64,000 nt of DNA from Batillaria attramentaria (GCA_018292915.2 JACVVK020000015.1:1087001-1151000); one strand, 5' to 3'. Shown: positions 42,964-53,697, counted from the stretch's first letter. Notes: generated from the sequence alone by a model not told the origin. Numbers and translations are program-made.

Positions 42964-43207
42964 AATGTCTATAGTCACGTGTCAGGTTGGTTTACGTTGA
43001 AAACTAATCACTCTTACATGATTGATAGGTATATTGGTAACAGACAACTTAACGGCTGCCCCCCTCCCCCCTCCCCCCCCCCCCCCAATCTCCCACCCCT
43101 CCCCCTCAACCACCAGAGCACAGTAGGAGAATGTCTATGGTCACGTGTCAGGTTGGTTCATGATGAGTAACTGTTCACTCTTACATGATTGATAGGTATG
43201 TTGGTAA
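42964..43207. repeat. ~76-bp direct duplication with 93-bp spacer
   Basis: 42964-43038 and 43132-43207 share GAATGTCTATRGTCACGTGT, CAGGTTGGTT and ACTCTTACATGATTGATAGG. The spacer holds a C-run. Confidence 0.85.
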
Positions 43208-43467
43208 CGGGGCAGCACGGTAGGAGAAAACTGGCAAAATGCCATGAATCTGAGCAATGCCGGCAGTGCTTGCCTTTCTTGTTGCCGCTCTTAAATTTCG
43301 AAAAACACAAATAATCTGCTGACGGATTAGATTAGGCCGGCCGTATGTTTCAAGACTTTGTTTGTCACACGTGTAATGATGCCGTGGTGCCCTATAAAAC
43401 ATGAGTCCAGTGCTTGTTTGTATCTCATTCAAAGTGGGTCGAGATTTTGTGGGGCCATTTTTTTTGT

Positions 43468-43500
43468 GTGTGCTGGCCTTTTTCTCGTTGCCCCGTCTTC
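43468..43500 (+). mobile_element. SINE A, left part, split by a family B insertion
   Basis: GTGCTGGCCTTTTTCTCGTT then GCCCCGTCTT. It continues at 43699 after the inserted element. Confidence 0.85.
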
Positions 43501-43698
43501 GACGACGACGATGGTGATGATGATGATGATGATAAGCGCATTAATATAGGCGCTTTATCCCAAATATTTGGCTCAAAGCGCCGCGAGCTAAACCCAACAC
43601 GCACGCTCACGTGAATCACACGCATTCTCTCACACACTGGACATCAACACATTACAATCACGTGGTGCGAAGGACCAGCTTAGCAATTTCAGTTTCGG
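43501..43698 (-). mobile_element. SINE family B, 5'-truncated, nested in SINE A
   Basis: On the minus strand it runs from TCCGAAACTG through GGCGCTTTGAGCC to a (CAT/ATC)n tail. The SINE A sequence resumes exactly where it broke off. Confidence 0.85.
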
Positions 43699-43755
43699 AT
43701 ATCACCCTTACGTGGTGGAAAAGGACGTGACACTCCCGAACACCCACCCCACCCA
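43699..43755 (+). mobile_element. SINE A, right part
   Basis: TATCACCCTTACGTGGTGGA through the CACC tail completes the copy begun at 43468. Confidence 0.85.
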
Positions 43756-44617
43756 TCTCTTTCAAAGACATTTTGATAGTGATAGTGTTTTACTCCTTCA
43801 GTCAGATTCACTGGGTTCTTCTGGTTTTCTTCAAGTTTCATTTTAAAAAAAAATTCAGAATAGGAATTCAGAGGCAACATGAGAAGTTTGCAAATGTAAG
43901 GCATACACTTGATTGAGAGGTCTGCAAATTTGAGATAGACAGACTCCAGCAGACTATCCAATATTTACACAGTGGTTTGACAAAATATCGCCAAGGTCGG
44001 CGCTTCTTCTAGGGTGAGATGGACTCTTCATACTAACGGACGACATCAAGATATTGAGACATGCATTTTTTTTTTCCGGTCGGTGTCCGCGGCAACCTTT
44101 GCAAGTGCGATGATTTCATGGTGAACCCTTTCCAGCCTGACGCTACCATCATGCGTCTGGCACCAGCTGCCTGGATCTTGTGGTGACATTGCAACGTGTG
44201 GGCCAAATGATTTTATATTTAGGGGGAGGTGTTGCTTAGATGTTGTACTGTAGTTAGACATCACCTTCATCGGATTGCCAAGAAAACCTGACAGCAGACA
44301 TGTTGAAAAGGGAGGTCAAATGTAGACAAACAGTGACGAGTATAGTCGTAGCTCGGACGCAATGAGTTAAAACACCTGGTCTCGAGTCATACCTGACGAG
44401 CCTTTGATCTTTTGGGCAAAACCCTTGAGCTGTACGTCGTCCGATTTCTTAAAGACGTTGTTCTGTAGGTTTTTGTTGTCCGAATCTTGCAAGCTCTGAC
44501 AGCTAGACATCAAGTTTATTGTTTTGCCAAGCGAGGTTTTGGCGCTTATTTTCAACCGGGGTGATCACGCCGAGCAACGCAGCAAGGACATCTATCGGGA
44601 CTGCCAGATATACCATC
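43756..44617. other. No certain gene; three minus-strand open frames
   Basis: Minus-strand frames at 43756-43961, 44046-44270 and 44367-44570 have balanced amino-acid content and could be remnants of one gene or element. One reads into a possible GTATGA donor at 44392-44387. I recognise none of them. Confidence 0.25.
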
Positions 44618-44813
44618 AGGTTACACGTCACTAACAGTTTCCAGGTAAAATTCCGCTAAATATAGTACAGAATTTTGCCCACTTTAAAATTTGCATGCAG
44701 ATTTGTAAAAAAAATGGCGCTGATTGTCGGCTTTGTAAATAAGTTTGCTAGGTCATAGTGAAAACAGTGAAAAATGAGCCTGGCATGTGGACTGTTTGTA
44801 TTCACAAGAACAC

Positions 44814-44844
<31 letters not shown>

Positions 44845-45298
44845 GAGTGAGTGAGTGAGTGAGTGTGTGAGTGAGTGAGTGAGTGAGTGAGTGAGTGAGT
44901 GAGTGAGGGCTTTACGCCGCGCAAGCTACAAAGACTATTTCGCGGCAAAGCCAGGCCCCTTTCTGCCAGGTCATTAAAAATAAAAGGCCATACAATAAAA
45001 CAGGATGTAAATATGTATTAAAAATCTATTGGGTTTAAATGAGTTTCTTTCAGGACTTAGAAACTGAACACGGAGGTCAAAGAAAGACTATAAGTATATA
45101 CATTGGATGGACTACCACAAGAACACAAGAGGTAGCAGACGACAGAGGAATGAGGGGGTAGGTGCTCGCTGCCAGCAATGGAACAAAAACTGGAAAATTG
45201 GAATTTGTTGAAATTTACCCTACACATGAGTCTTTGCTGGACTTTTGTGATTACTTTGGTGAATTTAAATACATTTCTAGGGCGTCATGCGCAGCGTT
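44618..45298 (+). mobile_element. Repeat family R, copy R3, interrupted by a retroposon
   Basis: It matches R1 and R2 on both sides of the 44815-45115 insertion. The right end is lost near 45298. Confidence 0.7.
44815..45115 (-). mobile_element. Retroposon family Q inserted in R3, with 12-bp duplication
   Basis: CACAAGAACACA flanks it at 44803-44814 and 45116-45127. On the minus strand it ends with GCTTGCGCGGCGTAAAGCCC, (TCAC)n and (TAAC)n. No coding sequence is retained, so it could be a LINE 3' end or a SINE. Confidence 0.85.
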
Positions 45299-45900
45299 TT
45301 TTGTTTGTTTGTTTTTAAATAGAAGTATATATTTTCTTTGATATCTGTATCTGTACTGTGAAGCATCATGCTGCATGTATTGGCTGTGAATAACAACAGG
45401 GCCGTCAAGAACGCCATTAAGCTTGTCGGAGTGAGATGACGACCAGCAGCACCACATCCATCTGTTCGATCTTTGAACGGCAGGCCAGCTAAAGTAGTCC
45501 AGATTATACGCCGTCGGGTGTGGTCGTAAAAAACAAACAAACAACAACAACAACAACAACAACAAAAACATATCTGCTGGTGGGAAGAAAGAGGTTAAAA
45601 GAGATTCAGGGTCGAGGTATTATCACCTCTTGGTCATGTACTCTTTCTTCAGTTTGATCCGGGCAGGGCGAGATGAAATCTCAAACATGACCAGCCTGAC
45701 ATTTTGAGGAGAAATCGCGCCCCTAGGTCGGACAGATCAATGTTAAATGGGTTTAAGAAAATATGACTTTTTGATGGAGTTGTTTTTTTTTTTTGTTTTT
45801 TTTTTTTCTGAGAGCTTTACACACACACGGTTCTTACACACGATGGAAAGGACCTAGGGGGATTGCTTCATTCATTCATTCACTCTGAAGAAGTGGCCAG

Positions 45901-45936
<36 letters not shown>

Positions 45937-46344
45937 GGTTTCTTTGGATTTACTACTCAAGGCATCCAAGGGTAAAAGGAAATGACTGAGCATACACCCT
46001 TACTGACTAGGTAAACAGTGTGGATGGCCTGCGCTTAAGAAGATATTGTAAGGCGTCTGAGAGGTACCTCGAACTCCTGAACAATGCATGCCAACAGGCT
46101 GTGGCCAACGATCGAATGTGAGCTAAGTGACGTGGACCTTGTGAACCAGACAAACATCTGAACAGTCGCAAAAACCGATGACGCTAGTTGGCTGGTTGAC
46201 TGGCTGGTTGAATCACCACGATGGTTTCAAATGCTACACTGTGTCCCAAGTGACTGATTCTGTTGTACGGATTAAAGCACACTTGATGAACAGTTTTCCA
46301 CAGTCGTGGTGCAAGCCTGACAAACGTATTGAGACTCTAACTCT
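45299..46344. other. No gene seen
   Basis: (CAA)n at 45540-45566, T-runs at 45783-45808 and (CT)n at 45905-45934. Confidence 0.4.
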
Positions 46345-46587
46345 CAACCGGGATTCGAACTCACAAGGGTGGGTGGATGTTTGGGGGGGGGGGGTGTTAA
46401 CGTCCTTTTCCACCACATACGGGTGATATCAAAGACGGGGCAACGATGAAAAAGCCAGCACAAATATTTGGCCCCAGCCGGGATACTAACTGACGACCCG
46501 AGCATCAGAAGTCCAACGCTGTACCATTCGGCCACCCCGGCTCCCCCGAACTCACGACCTGAGCATTGGGAAATCCAACGCTCTACG
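46345..46587 (-). mobile_element. SINE A head fragment split by a second SINE A
   Basis: The B-box side (46345-46364) and the A-box side (46556-46587) belong to one older copy interrupted by 46365-46546. Confidence 0.8.
46365..46546 (-). mobile_element. SINE A inserted into another SINE A, 9-bp duplication
   Basis: CGAACTCAC lies at 46356-46364 and 46547-46555. The inserted copy is full length with a G-run in its tail. Confidence 0.9.
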
Positions 46588-47104
46588 GAAGATACTGCCC
46601 AGGACCTCGTACGGATGGCGTAAACCACGCGTGGGCTTCTCAGAGAGCAGATATGCCATCTTGAACAGAAGAGAACTTTTTTTTTCCTCTCTCGCTCGAT
46701 CTGATGATGGGGGCTGGACCAGCGAATCTGAAGTGATTCTTGGCAAGCAGAAGAAAAACCTCCCACCTCTCACACGTAAAGAACTGCCTTCAGTTTTTCG
46801 AGTGATGTGCGGAGGAGTGGAGTTCGTGGCCCTCCGGGGAGAAATCCCTCAAATGAAAGTTTGTGGAATCGATTTGTCAAATACAATCTTACTGAGGACT
46901 TGCTTCTTGCCCAGATCTCGTTTTTGTACCTCCAGGAAAAAAAAATGTGTACCTTGGCTCCGATTGATTTAGAAGAGGACGTTTGATTTGTGGTTCTCCA
47001 GCGATGTCGGTTTTTCTGTGACGTTGTTGTTGTTGTGATGGGTCTGGTGTTTGGTTGTAGGTCGTGAGTTCCATCCTTTTTTCCCTGTCACCCTCCTCCT
47101 CATC
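46588..47104. other. No gene seen
   Basis: A plus-strand open stretch (46631-46972) has no recognised motif. Confidence 0.35.
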
Positions 47105-47190
47105 ACCTCGGAGAATTGAGTGGCTAAAGTAGCTGAGCGTTGGACCCGAGATCAGAAGGTCGTAGGTTCGAGCCCTGACTGGGCTGAAAT
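47105..47190 (+). mobile_element. tRNA-like SINE head
   Basis: A-box-like AGTGGCTAAAG and B box GGTTCGAGCCC at tRNA spacing. The 3' part is not shared with families A or B. No acceptor stem closes, so it is not a functional tRNA. Confidence 0.5.
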
Positions 47191-47235
47191 TTGCACAGGT
47201 CCTTCCCATGTGTCTCCGTCTCCTAAATCACTCGC

Positions 47236-47330
47236 ACTGGGGACAGGGGATTTGGTTTAGTGGTTAAGGCATCCGACTTCGGATCCTGAGCTGCCTGGTT
47301 CGAGTCCCCGGTTGGCTGGAATAGGGTGGG
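47236..47330 (+). mobile_element. tRNA-like SINE head, second type
   Basis: GGGGATTTGGTTTAGTGGTT and GGTTCGAGTCCCC give convincing A and B boxes, with ACTTCGGAT at the anticodon position. The 5' GGGGA could pair with TCCCC, but the rest is not cloverleaf-tight, and an extended non-tRNA 3' region follows. Confidence 0.5.
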
Positions 47331-47890
47331 ATTTTTTCTCATGTGCAGACTCGTTTACGGTGCCTGTCTCGCCTTCGTGTACACACGCACGCACATACAT
47401 CAAGTGTGCACGCTAAAAATCCAACGTTCGTCTTTCGAAGAAGAGTAGGCTGTGGCCGGTGTCGTGGTAAACAGAAAATTAGTACTATCGCACGCACCAG
47501 AGTGAATAGCAGGGTGGAAGTTTGCACATTAAGTAGCGCTTAGCGGCAGCAGGCTTTCCCTGCTTCGTTCTCCAGCCCTGCGGCGCCGTGAGCATTTCAG
47601 CAGAGATGGATAGAGAGGAGAAGTCTACCATACCACTGTGGACAAGAGACCTACACCTCCATTTAACCAACCCTCTCCCCATCTCGCCTCCTAACAGAGG
47701 ATTAAATTGAGCTGAATAAACTTTATTACGATAAGGATAATGATGACTGGATGCACAGCCTTGTCAAGCAGCTTTCATTGTTAACATTAGAACGTGAAGC
47801 AAAGAATAAAATGAAGTGTTGTTATTGTTGTTGTTGTTGTTAAAGAAACAAGCTGACAAAGTGAAGTAACAGTAATGTTATACGGTAGGA

Positions 47891-47937
<47 letters not shown>

Positions 47938-48490
47938 ACTCTGCTTTTTCTGTGCTTCTCTTCTTTTTCTTTGTCTGTGCTTCTCTTCTTCTTTTTCTCG
48001 GAATCGTTTTTTGTTCACCTCAGCACGAATTCGCCCTCGAAAACCTCGCGTACATGACATCAGCGTGTCCTGTATCGTTCTGTCTTCAGTGGCTTCGGCA
48101 AAAACTAGATAAACCCCGAGCATCGAAGATCGATAGGAAATGATACGGTGTCCTGATGACAGATGCCACCCCGCGGATCCCAATAAGAGGTTGTCTCCCT
48201 TCCCTTCTCCAATTTCGAGCCGCCATTTTTCAAACCCAAAAACGCCCGGACCTCTGGGATAATGTTGACTTAGTGCGAAGCAAATGAGATTTGCTCATTT
48301 TCTGCTGGATAGAAATAATCGATTATCGTTTTCAACCGGCGATCTAAATGGCAAAATGCTGCAGAGTTGGCGGCAGCTCCTGTAAAAAGATTTTCATTTT
48401 AGACTGTGGCGGACACCATGTGGTGATTGTTGTTCCTTTGTTTTTGCCCCCTCTCTCCCTAGACGGATATTCTGCACAGCATGTTGCTGT
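47331..48490. other. No gene seen
   Basis: (GA)n at 47898-47934 and (GTT)n near 47820-47840. No coding signal was recognised. Confidence 0.4.
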
Positions 48491-48507
48491 ACTGAGCACG
48501 GACCATT

Positions 48508-48535
48508 TATTTTATTTTATTTTATTTTATTTTAT
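48508..48535. repeat. (TTTTA)n microsatellite
   Basis: Five to six TTTTA units directly upstream of a truncated family B SINE. Confidence 0.9.
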
Positions 48536-48554
48536 TGTGTTATCATTTATTTTA

Positions 48555-48797
48555 ATCTGCTTTGGAAAGTTTCAGCCCACAAAATTTGCAAATAAATGCA
48601 ATTCTAAATTCCGAAACTTGAATACCTGAGCTGACCCTTTGTACCACATGAAGTGTAATGTGTTCGTGTCCAGTGTGTGACAGAATGCGTGTAATTCAAG
48701 TGAGCGTGCGTGTTGGGTTCAGTTCGCGGCGCTTTGAGCCAATTCAAGAAATTTGGTAAAGCGCCTATACAATTATTATTATTATTATCATTATTAA
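48555..48797 (+). mobile_element. SINE family B, 5'-truncated
   Basis: It keeps the region from CTGCTTTGGAAA to GGCGCTTTGAGCC and an (ATT)n tail. Confidence 0.88.
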
Positions 48798-49351
48798 TCT
48801 GCCCTATCACATTTAGTTCAAGGTTAACAGACGAAGAGGGAGGCGGGAGTTGTGATTCAAAGGTCCATTCGAAATGATTGTTATGCTCACAGATCTTTCT
48901 GAACTGTTTTCGCCGTGTCCAGCATCACACCATTTAAGCCTGCTCTTAACTGGGCACAGCGCGCGAAACACACATGTGCACATCACAGTCGTTGCGCTCG
49001 GTGTGTCTACTATTGTAACTACAAAACTGAACACAGCTGTGCTCGGTGACAAACCGATTGAAGACGCACTGTCCGCCATGTTTGCGCGCCGAGTGACGTA
49101 GTACAGCCAGTCAGAATCTGTAGTGGACACCACAGTCACAGTTGTGGCTATTTGAAATCCAGGTTGCTGTGATGACGCCACAGCGGCGGAAACCCCCCAA
49201 ATCACAACTGTGTCACAACTGTGGACAGCACTGTGGCGCTCCGCCGGCTTTAGACACTGACAGCATCTCAAATGCTGGCACTGAACCAAGATTCAAGATT
49301 TTATTTTCCTTTTTCCCCTTTTCGGATACGGAGGATACCACCACCACCACC

Positions 49352-49383
<32 letters not shown>

Positions 49384-49500
49384 CATCAAACAAACCAAGA
49401 CCACTTAATTATACACAGAACGATACGACAGAGGATATTATTACAACATACACATAATCTATACACAGGAAAGCACAGCCATCTATGAAACCTCTGAAAC
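48798..49500. other. Repeat family X and (CCA)n(CAA)n tract; no gene seen
   Basis: 48863-49175 resembles 19180-19320 and 41548-41640 (both inverted) and weakly 31335-31525. (CCA)n(CAA)n lies at 49338-49385. Confidence 0.5.
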
Positions 49501-49506
49501 AGCTAG

Positions 49507-49510
<4 letters not shown>

Positions 49511-49572
<62 letters not shown>
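49511..49572. repeat. (CA)n microsatellite
   Basis: About 31 CA units. Confidence 0.97.
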
Positions 49573-49575
<3 letters not shown>

Positions 49576-49747
49576 TACCGTCCAACTCGCTTTCAAAAAT
49601 TTTGCTAGAGCAAGGGCAACTTTTCTGGATTTTGATCCCAACAGTTTACAAAGATACCATTAGAAGCGTGAGTGAGCGAGTGAGTCTACCCTTCGGCTAT
49701 CGCGGCTCCCCCGTCACTGCGTATGCCAACTCTAAGCGTAACTTTAA

Positions 49748-50150
49748 GGTCTGAAATCTCAGCAAAAAGCCGCAAACATTGCGTTTTTTAAAACTGCGAG
49801 TCCTTCGACTGTGCATAATCCAGGTAACTCTATCACAGGTGCAGAGTTTTCAGCGCTTCGGGGACCCTTGTAAAACCAGAGTATGAGTTTGCCGTGACAT
49901 TATTTGGCGTTTGGTCAGTGAGCGAGACACATCGCTACAGTGTCTTGAGGATGTTGAGTGCTGCACGATCTTTCTCGCTCAGTGTCAAAACGCAAACTGA
50001 GCTGTAAAATCAGGCTGCCCTTGGCTATTTAATTGGGGTTTCAGGGACGCTGAAAACTCTGCAACTGTGACAGAGTTGACTGTGCTTGCACGGTCGACTC
50101 TGTAAAAAAATTTTCACACTTCGGAAAGTTTTTGTTGGGAGCTTCGATCT
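49748..50150. mobile_element. Foldback MITE family M, copy M3, mosaic ends
   Basis: Its left end (TTAA then GGTCTGAAATCTCAGC) matches M1. Its right end (GGAAAGTTTTTGTTGGGAGC then TTCGATCT) matches M2 and M4. The interior is shared by all. TTAA lies at 49744-49747 and 50154-50157. Confidence 0.8.
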
Positions 50151-50157
50151 TTATTAA

Positions 50158-50755
50158 ATTTGAGAAACGTACAAATACATACAGAAATGAAATGAATGCA
50201 GGAGCATAAAATGCACTGCATTACGCCATCGCCCTGACGCAGCGAGCGAGCAAGTACAACAACACCAGCCCTGCAAATTCCAAAACGCTTTCTGCTCGAC
50301 GTTCCAGAAGAAATGCCATGGGTACAGAGGCCACGCAGGAGCCGAGAAAGGAAAACGAGCGACAGAAGGATAAGAACTGTGGCCGAGAACAGCACGCACT
50401 TCACCCCACCGCCATTTGTCACACTCCAACAAGCCAGGACAAATGTCTTCTGCCGCTGACCCGGAAGTGGTAAAGTGAAATCAGGACCGCAGAAAATGAT
50501 ATTCCCCCGCGACGAGCGATCAGGGCTAGCGACCTGGAACCCGGAGAACCTTTTCTTTTTTCTTTTCTTTTTTGTGGAGGATTTCCCAGCGCAGCTCCGA
50601 ATCCCTAATTTCCCATGGCACTGGCCGCAAATGAGGGATTCAACACAGTTCCCGGCTTTGCTACCCACGTAGAATATTTCCGTTGCGTCTTCTGTCTGGA
50701 AATTGTCGGTTTTGTGCTGGCTTGCGTAAAAGAGAGAGAGAGAGAGAGAGAGAAT
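50158..50755. other. No certain gene
   Basis: A minus-strand open frame runs from the SINE tail at 50797 to 50114 but includes repeat sequence at both ends. Its middle has one hydrophobic segment and no recognised family. Confidence 0.3.
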
Positions 50756-50829
50756 GGGTGGGTGGGTGTTCGGGGGTTTAACGTCCTTTTCCGCCACATA
50801 CGGGTGATATCAAAGACGGGGCAACGATG
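50756..50829 (-). mobile_element. SINE A 3' half
   Basis: The tail through CAACGATGAAA is present. It abuts a (GA)n run at 50731-50752. Confidence 0.85.
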
Positions 50830-50908
50830 AAAGGTGCATAAAGGGTGAGGGGGGAGGGGGGTGGCAGTTTTTAGCGACATTGAGATTTTCGCATTTTCGG
50901 GTCCTTAA

Positions 50909-51311
50909 AGATCTAAGCTAACAACAAAAAGCTCTTTGGAGTGTGAAATATTTTTACTATGACTCCTTCGACTGTGCATAATCCAGGCAACTCTGTCCCA
51001 GTTGCAGAGTTTTCAGCGCTTCGGGGACCCTTATAAAACCAGAGCACGAGTTCGCCGTGACATTATTTGGCTTTTGGTCAGTGAGCGAGACACATCGCTA
51101 CAGTGTCTAGCGGATGTTGAGTGCTGCACGATCTTTCTCGCTCAGTGTCAAAACGCAAACTGAGCTGTGAAATCAGGCTGCCGTTGGCTTTTATTGGGGT
51201 TTCAGGGACGCTGAACACTCCGCAATTGTGACAGAGGTGACTGTGCTTGTACGGTCGACTCTGTAAACATTTTTCACACTTCGAAAAGCTTTTTGTTGGG
51301 TGATTAGATCT
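50909..51311. mobile_element. Foldback MITE family M, copy M4, TTAA duplication
   Basis: TTAA at 50905-50908 and 51312-51315 is perfect. Termini AGATCTAAGCTAACAACAAA and the complement (AAGCTTTTTGTTGGGTGATT then AGATCT) are inverted. Length is 403 bp, the same as M2 and M3. Confidence 0.88.
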
Positions 51312-51315
51312 TTAA

Positions 51316-51663
51316 AAGACTAATACAATTTTCTTTACAAGTTTCAAGACTGACTGTGGCTTATAGACATGTTAAAAACGAGCATTATTATGATACAACC
51401 ACGCTGTACCGGTATGATTTACCGTGTAGCAACCTTTTCCTGAGAAAGGTCGCTTTTCAACAGGAAGTTTTCAATAAACATATCACACGCCTGCACCATG
51501 CTACAGAGAAAAAGAAAACCCATTTTCTGCACTTCGGAGTGGTACCAATAACTCTATAATTATGCCCAAAATCACCAGCTGTTCCCCCTTTGTGGAGTTC
51601 CATGACATATACCAAAAACAAACGATCAAACAAGAATAAACGAAAACAAAAACAAAAAACCCA
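51316..51663. other. No gene seen
   Basis: Unique-looking AT-rich DNA. Confidence 0.35.
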
Positions 51664-51862
51664 GTTAGTTAGTTATTTAGGGCTTAACGCCGCGCAAGCA
51701 ACAAAGACTATTTCGCGGCTTGCACCGTTCCATCCTGCCAGGTCCTTTAAAACATAAAAGGGCTAGCTTAAAACATGATGTAAATATGTAATTATTAAGA
51801 ATTTGTGAAGCTTAAATGAGATCCAGTACAAGATTAATTTCTTCAGGACTAAAAACAATATC
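51664..51862 (-). mobile_element. Retroposon family Q
   Basis: It matches 44815-45115 from the TAGT tail through CTATTTCGCGG and GATGTAAATATGTA. Confidence 0.8.
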
Positions 51863-51866
51863 ACAG

Positions 51867-52041
51867 GGTGGGTGGGTGGGTGTTTAGGAGTTTAACGTCC
51901 TTTTCCACCACATACGGGTGATATCAAAGACGGAGCAAAACGATGAAAAGGCCAGCACAAATATTTGGCCCCAGCCGGGATACGAACTCACGACCCGAGC
52001 ATTAGAAGTCCGACGCTCTACCATGCGGCCAGCCCGGCTCA
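51867..52041 (-). mobile_element. SINE A, full length
   Basis: All parts are present. The promoter boxes carry small changes (GCGGCC for TCGGCC in the complement). Confidence 0.9.
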
Positions 52042-52066
52042 CCGTGCAGAAGAGGTGATCAGAAAC

Positions 52067-52240
52067 GGGTGGGGTGGATGGGTGTTTTGTGGTGTAACAT
52101 TTTCTGTCCACCGCCAAGTGATTTCAAAGACGGAGGGGGGGGGGGGGGAGCAGGAGGCGCCGGTACAAGTCTGTACAATATTTGACCCTGGGGTTCAAAC
52201 CCTGGACCCTTCCAACTCGAATCTGGCACTCAACCGGGAG
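52067..52240 (-). mobile_element. SINE A, highly divergent
   Basis: The order tail, GATTTCAAAGACGGAGGGGG, AATATTTGACCC and a B-box-like GGTTTGAACCCC is kept, but substitutions are many. It is probably an old copy or distinct subfamily. Confidence 0.6.
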
Positions 52241-52756
52241 CCACATGAAGCCCCCCCCCCCCCCGCCCCCTTCCGGAAGGGCGAAAGCGAGGGTAGAGGC
52301 GGGGAGCAGGCATGGAAAAAATATTGATTAATTCCTTTGGCACACGATAGACGTGAAATAAAACGTTGCCACTTTGCAAGTGCAAAATCTACCTCTCCAA
52401 GAAGCCAATAAAATTACAGCTTTTCAAACATACGTGGACATAATGAGGTATAGTAACCTCTTCTACCGTGCCCAAGTAAGCAAATCAAAGAGTCATTATC
52501 GCGGTTCCTCTCGCGGAAATTACTGACTACACTTCGTTTGTCGTGAGCCGCTTTCGCATCGCGTGACCAAACAAGTGGGGTCATAAGGCGATTCCTTGGG
52601 GTGAACCACACATACCAAGCAGGAACGTCGACAGTTTGGTCAATTGACCCCTTCTTCACCAACGACTGTTTCCGAGAGCTTTCTGGACTGTTCCATTCTC
52701 TGTTGCACAGAAGTCGGTAGAACTGTGTGAAAGTCTGTAGAACTCTTGTAGATCTC
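52241..52756. other. No gene seen
   Basis: C-run at 52250-52264, then unique-looking DNA. Confidence 0.35.
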
Positions 52757-52850
52757 TGTTGAGTGAGTGAGTGAGTTTTTCGGGCTTTAAGCCGCGCAAG
52801 CACCAAAGACTTATTCGCGGCTAAGTGTGCCTGCACTCCTTGAAAAACAA
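52757..52850 (-). mobile_element. Retroposon family Q, 3' end
   Basis: (TCAC)n tail, then AAAGCCCG and the complement of GCCGCGCAAGC as in the other copies. The 5' extent to the right is undefined. Confidence 0.7.
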
Positions 52851-53239
52851 AACAAAAAAGTAACGTTGGACAAGTGATGCAAACTGATCTACGGGGCAGT
52901 ATAAACCTAGGACACGAAGGAGACGCTGCACCTTCATGCTAATTTATCGAACTCCCGATTAGAAAAAAAAAGCGTAGAAAACAATAGCAATTACAACCAG
53001 GTAAAACAAAGATAAATACTAAGCGCATATACAGCAAATATTGCAACTTATCATCTCCTAGGCGCAATAAACCAGTTCGCAGCACATGAAGACTGTAGAA
53101 CTCTGAGTTGGATGACTCTGTACAACTTTATACAGCTCGTAACAAATCAACAAAAACAGGAAGTAAAACCAAGTCATTTGCAAAAGAAGAAAACAATGCA
53201 CACCAAATACATGTATCTTGAAAACCCTTTCGATCACGT
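52851..53239. other. No gene seen
   Basis: Unique-looking AT-rich DNA. Confidence 0.35.
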
Positions 53240-53540
53240 GGTAACTCTTCAACCAGAACTCTATAAAAAGCAGAGCTGATCTACCAACTACAACTCTTCT
53301 ATCAGAACCCGACGACGAGCGCAGCAGATTGACCAGTTGCATTTCTTCTACTAAAACCCTTTGAGAAGCGGATCAGCCAATTGCAAGTCTTCTACCAGAA
53401 CTCCATGGGAAGCTGACCAGATCTAGTAATTGCAACTCTTCTGTCAGAACCCCATACGAAACCGATTAGATCTACCAGTCTTTTATCAGAACTCGATCAG
53501 AGGTAGAGTAGATCTAAAGTTGCAACTCTTCTACCTGAAT
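53240..53540. repeat. Diverged minisatellite, ~55-60-bp units
   Basis: TGCAACTCTTCTACCAGAAC or a close variant recurs at about 53241, 53288, 53337, 53380, 53435, 53478 and 53520, separated by AGATCTA-containing spacers. Confidence 0.75.
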
Positions 53541-53557
53541 CCATGACAACACGGCTT

Positions 53558-53662
53558 TTTTCCACATGATATCAAAGACGGGGCAACCAGGAAAATGGAA
53601 AAAAAGAAAAAGAAAAAAAAACAAAAACAACTTTGGCTCAAACCGGGATTCGAACTAACGAC

Positions 53663-53665
<3 letters not shown>
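53558..53665 (-). mobile_element. SINE A, part 1, split by a family B insertion
   Basis: Complement of the body (GATATCAAAGACGGGGCAAC) and the B box (GGGATTCGAACTAACGACAT). It continues at 53931. Confidence 0.75.

Positions 53666-53697
<32 letters not shown>

Noticed and set aside
47236..47330. Functional tRNA-Arg gene
   Set aside because: Boxes fit, but a complete cloverleaf and terminator were not convincing; listed as a SINE head.
50114..50797. 227-codon minus-strand frame with a hydrophobic segment
   Set aside because: Both ends lie in repeats (SINE A tail with (GA)n, and MITE M3 edge); the middle has no recognised family.
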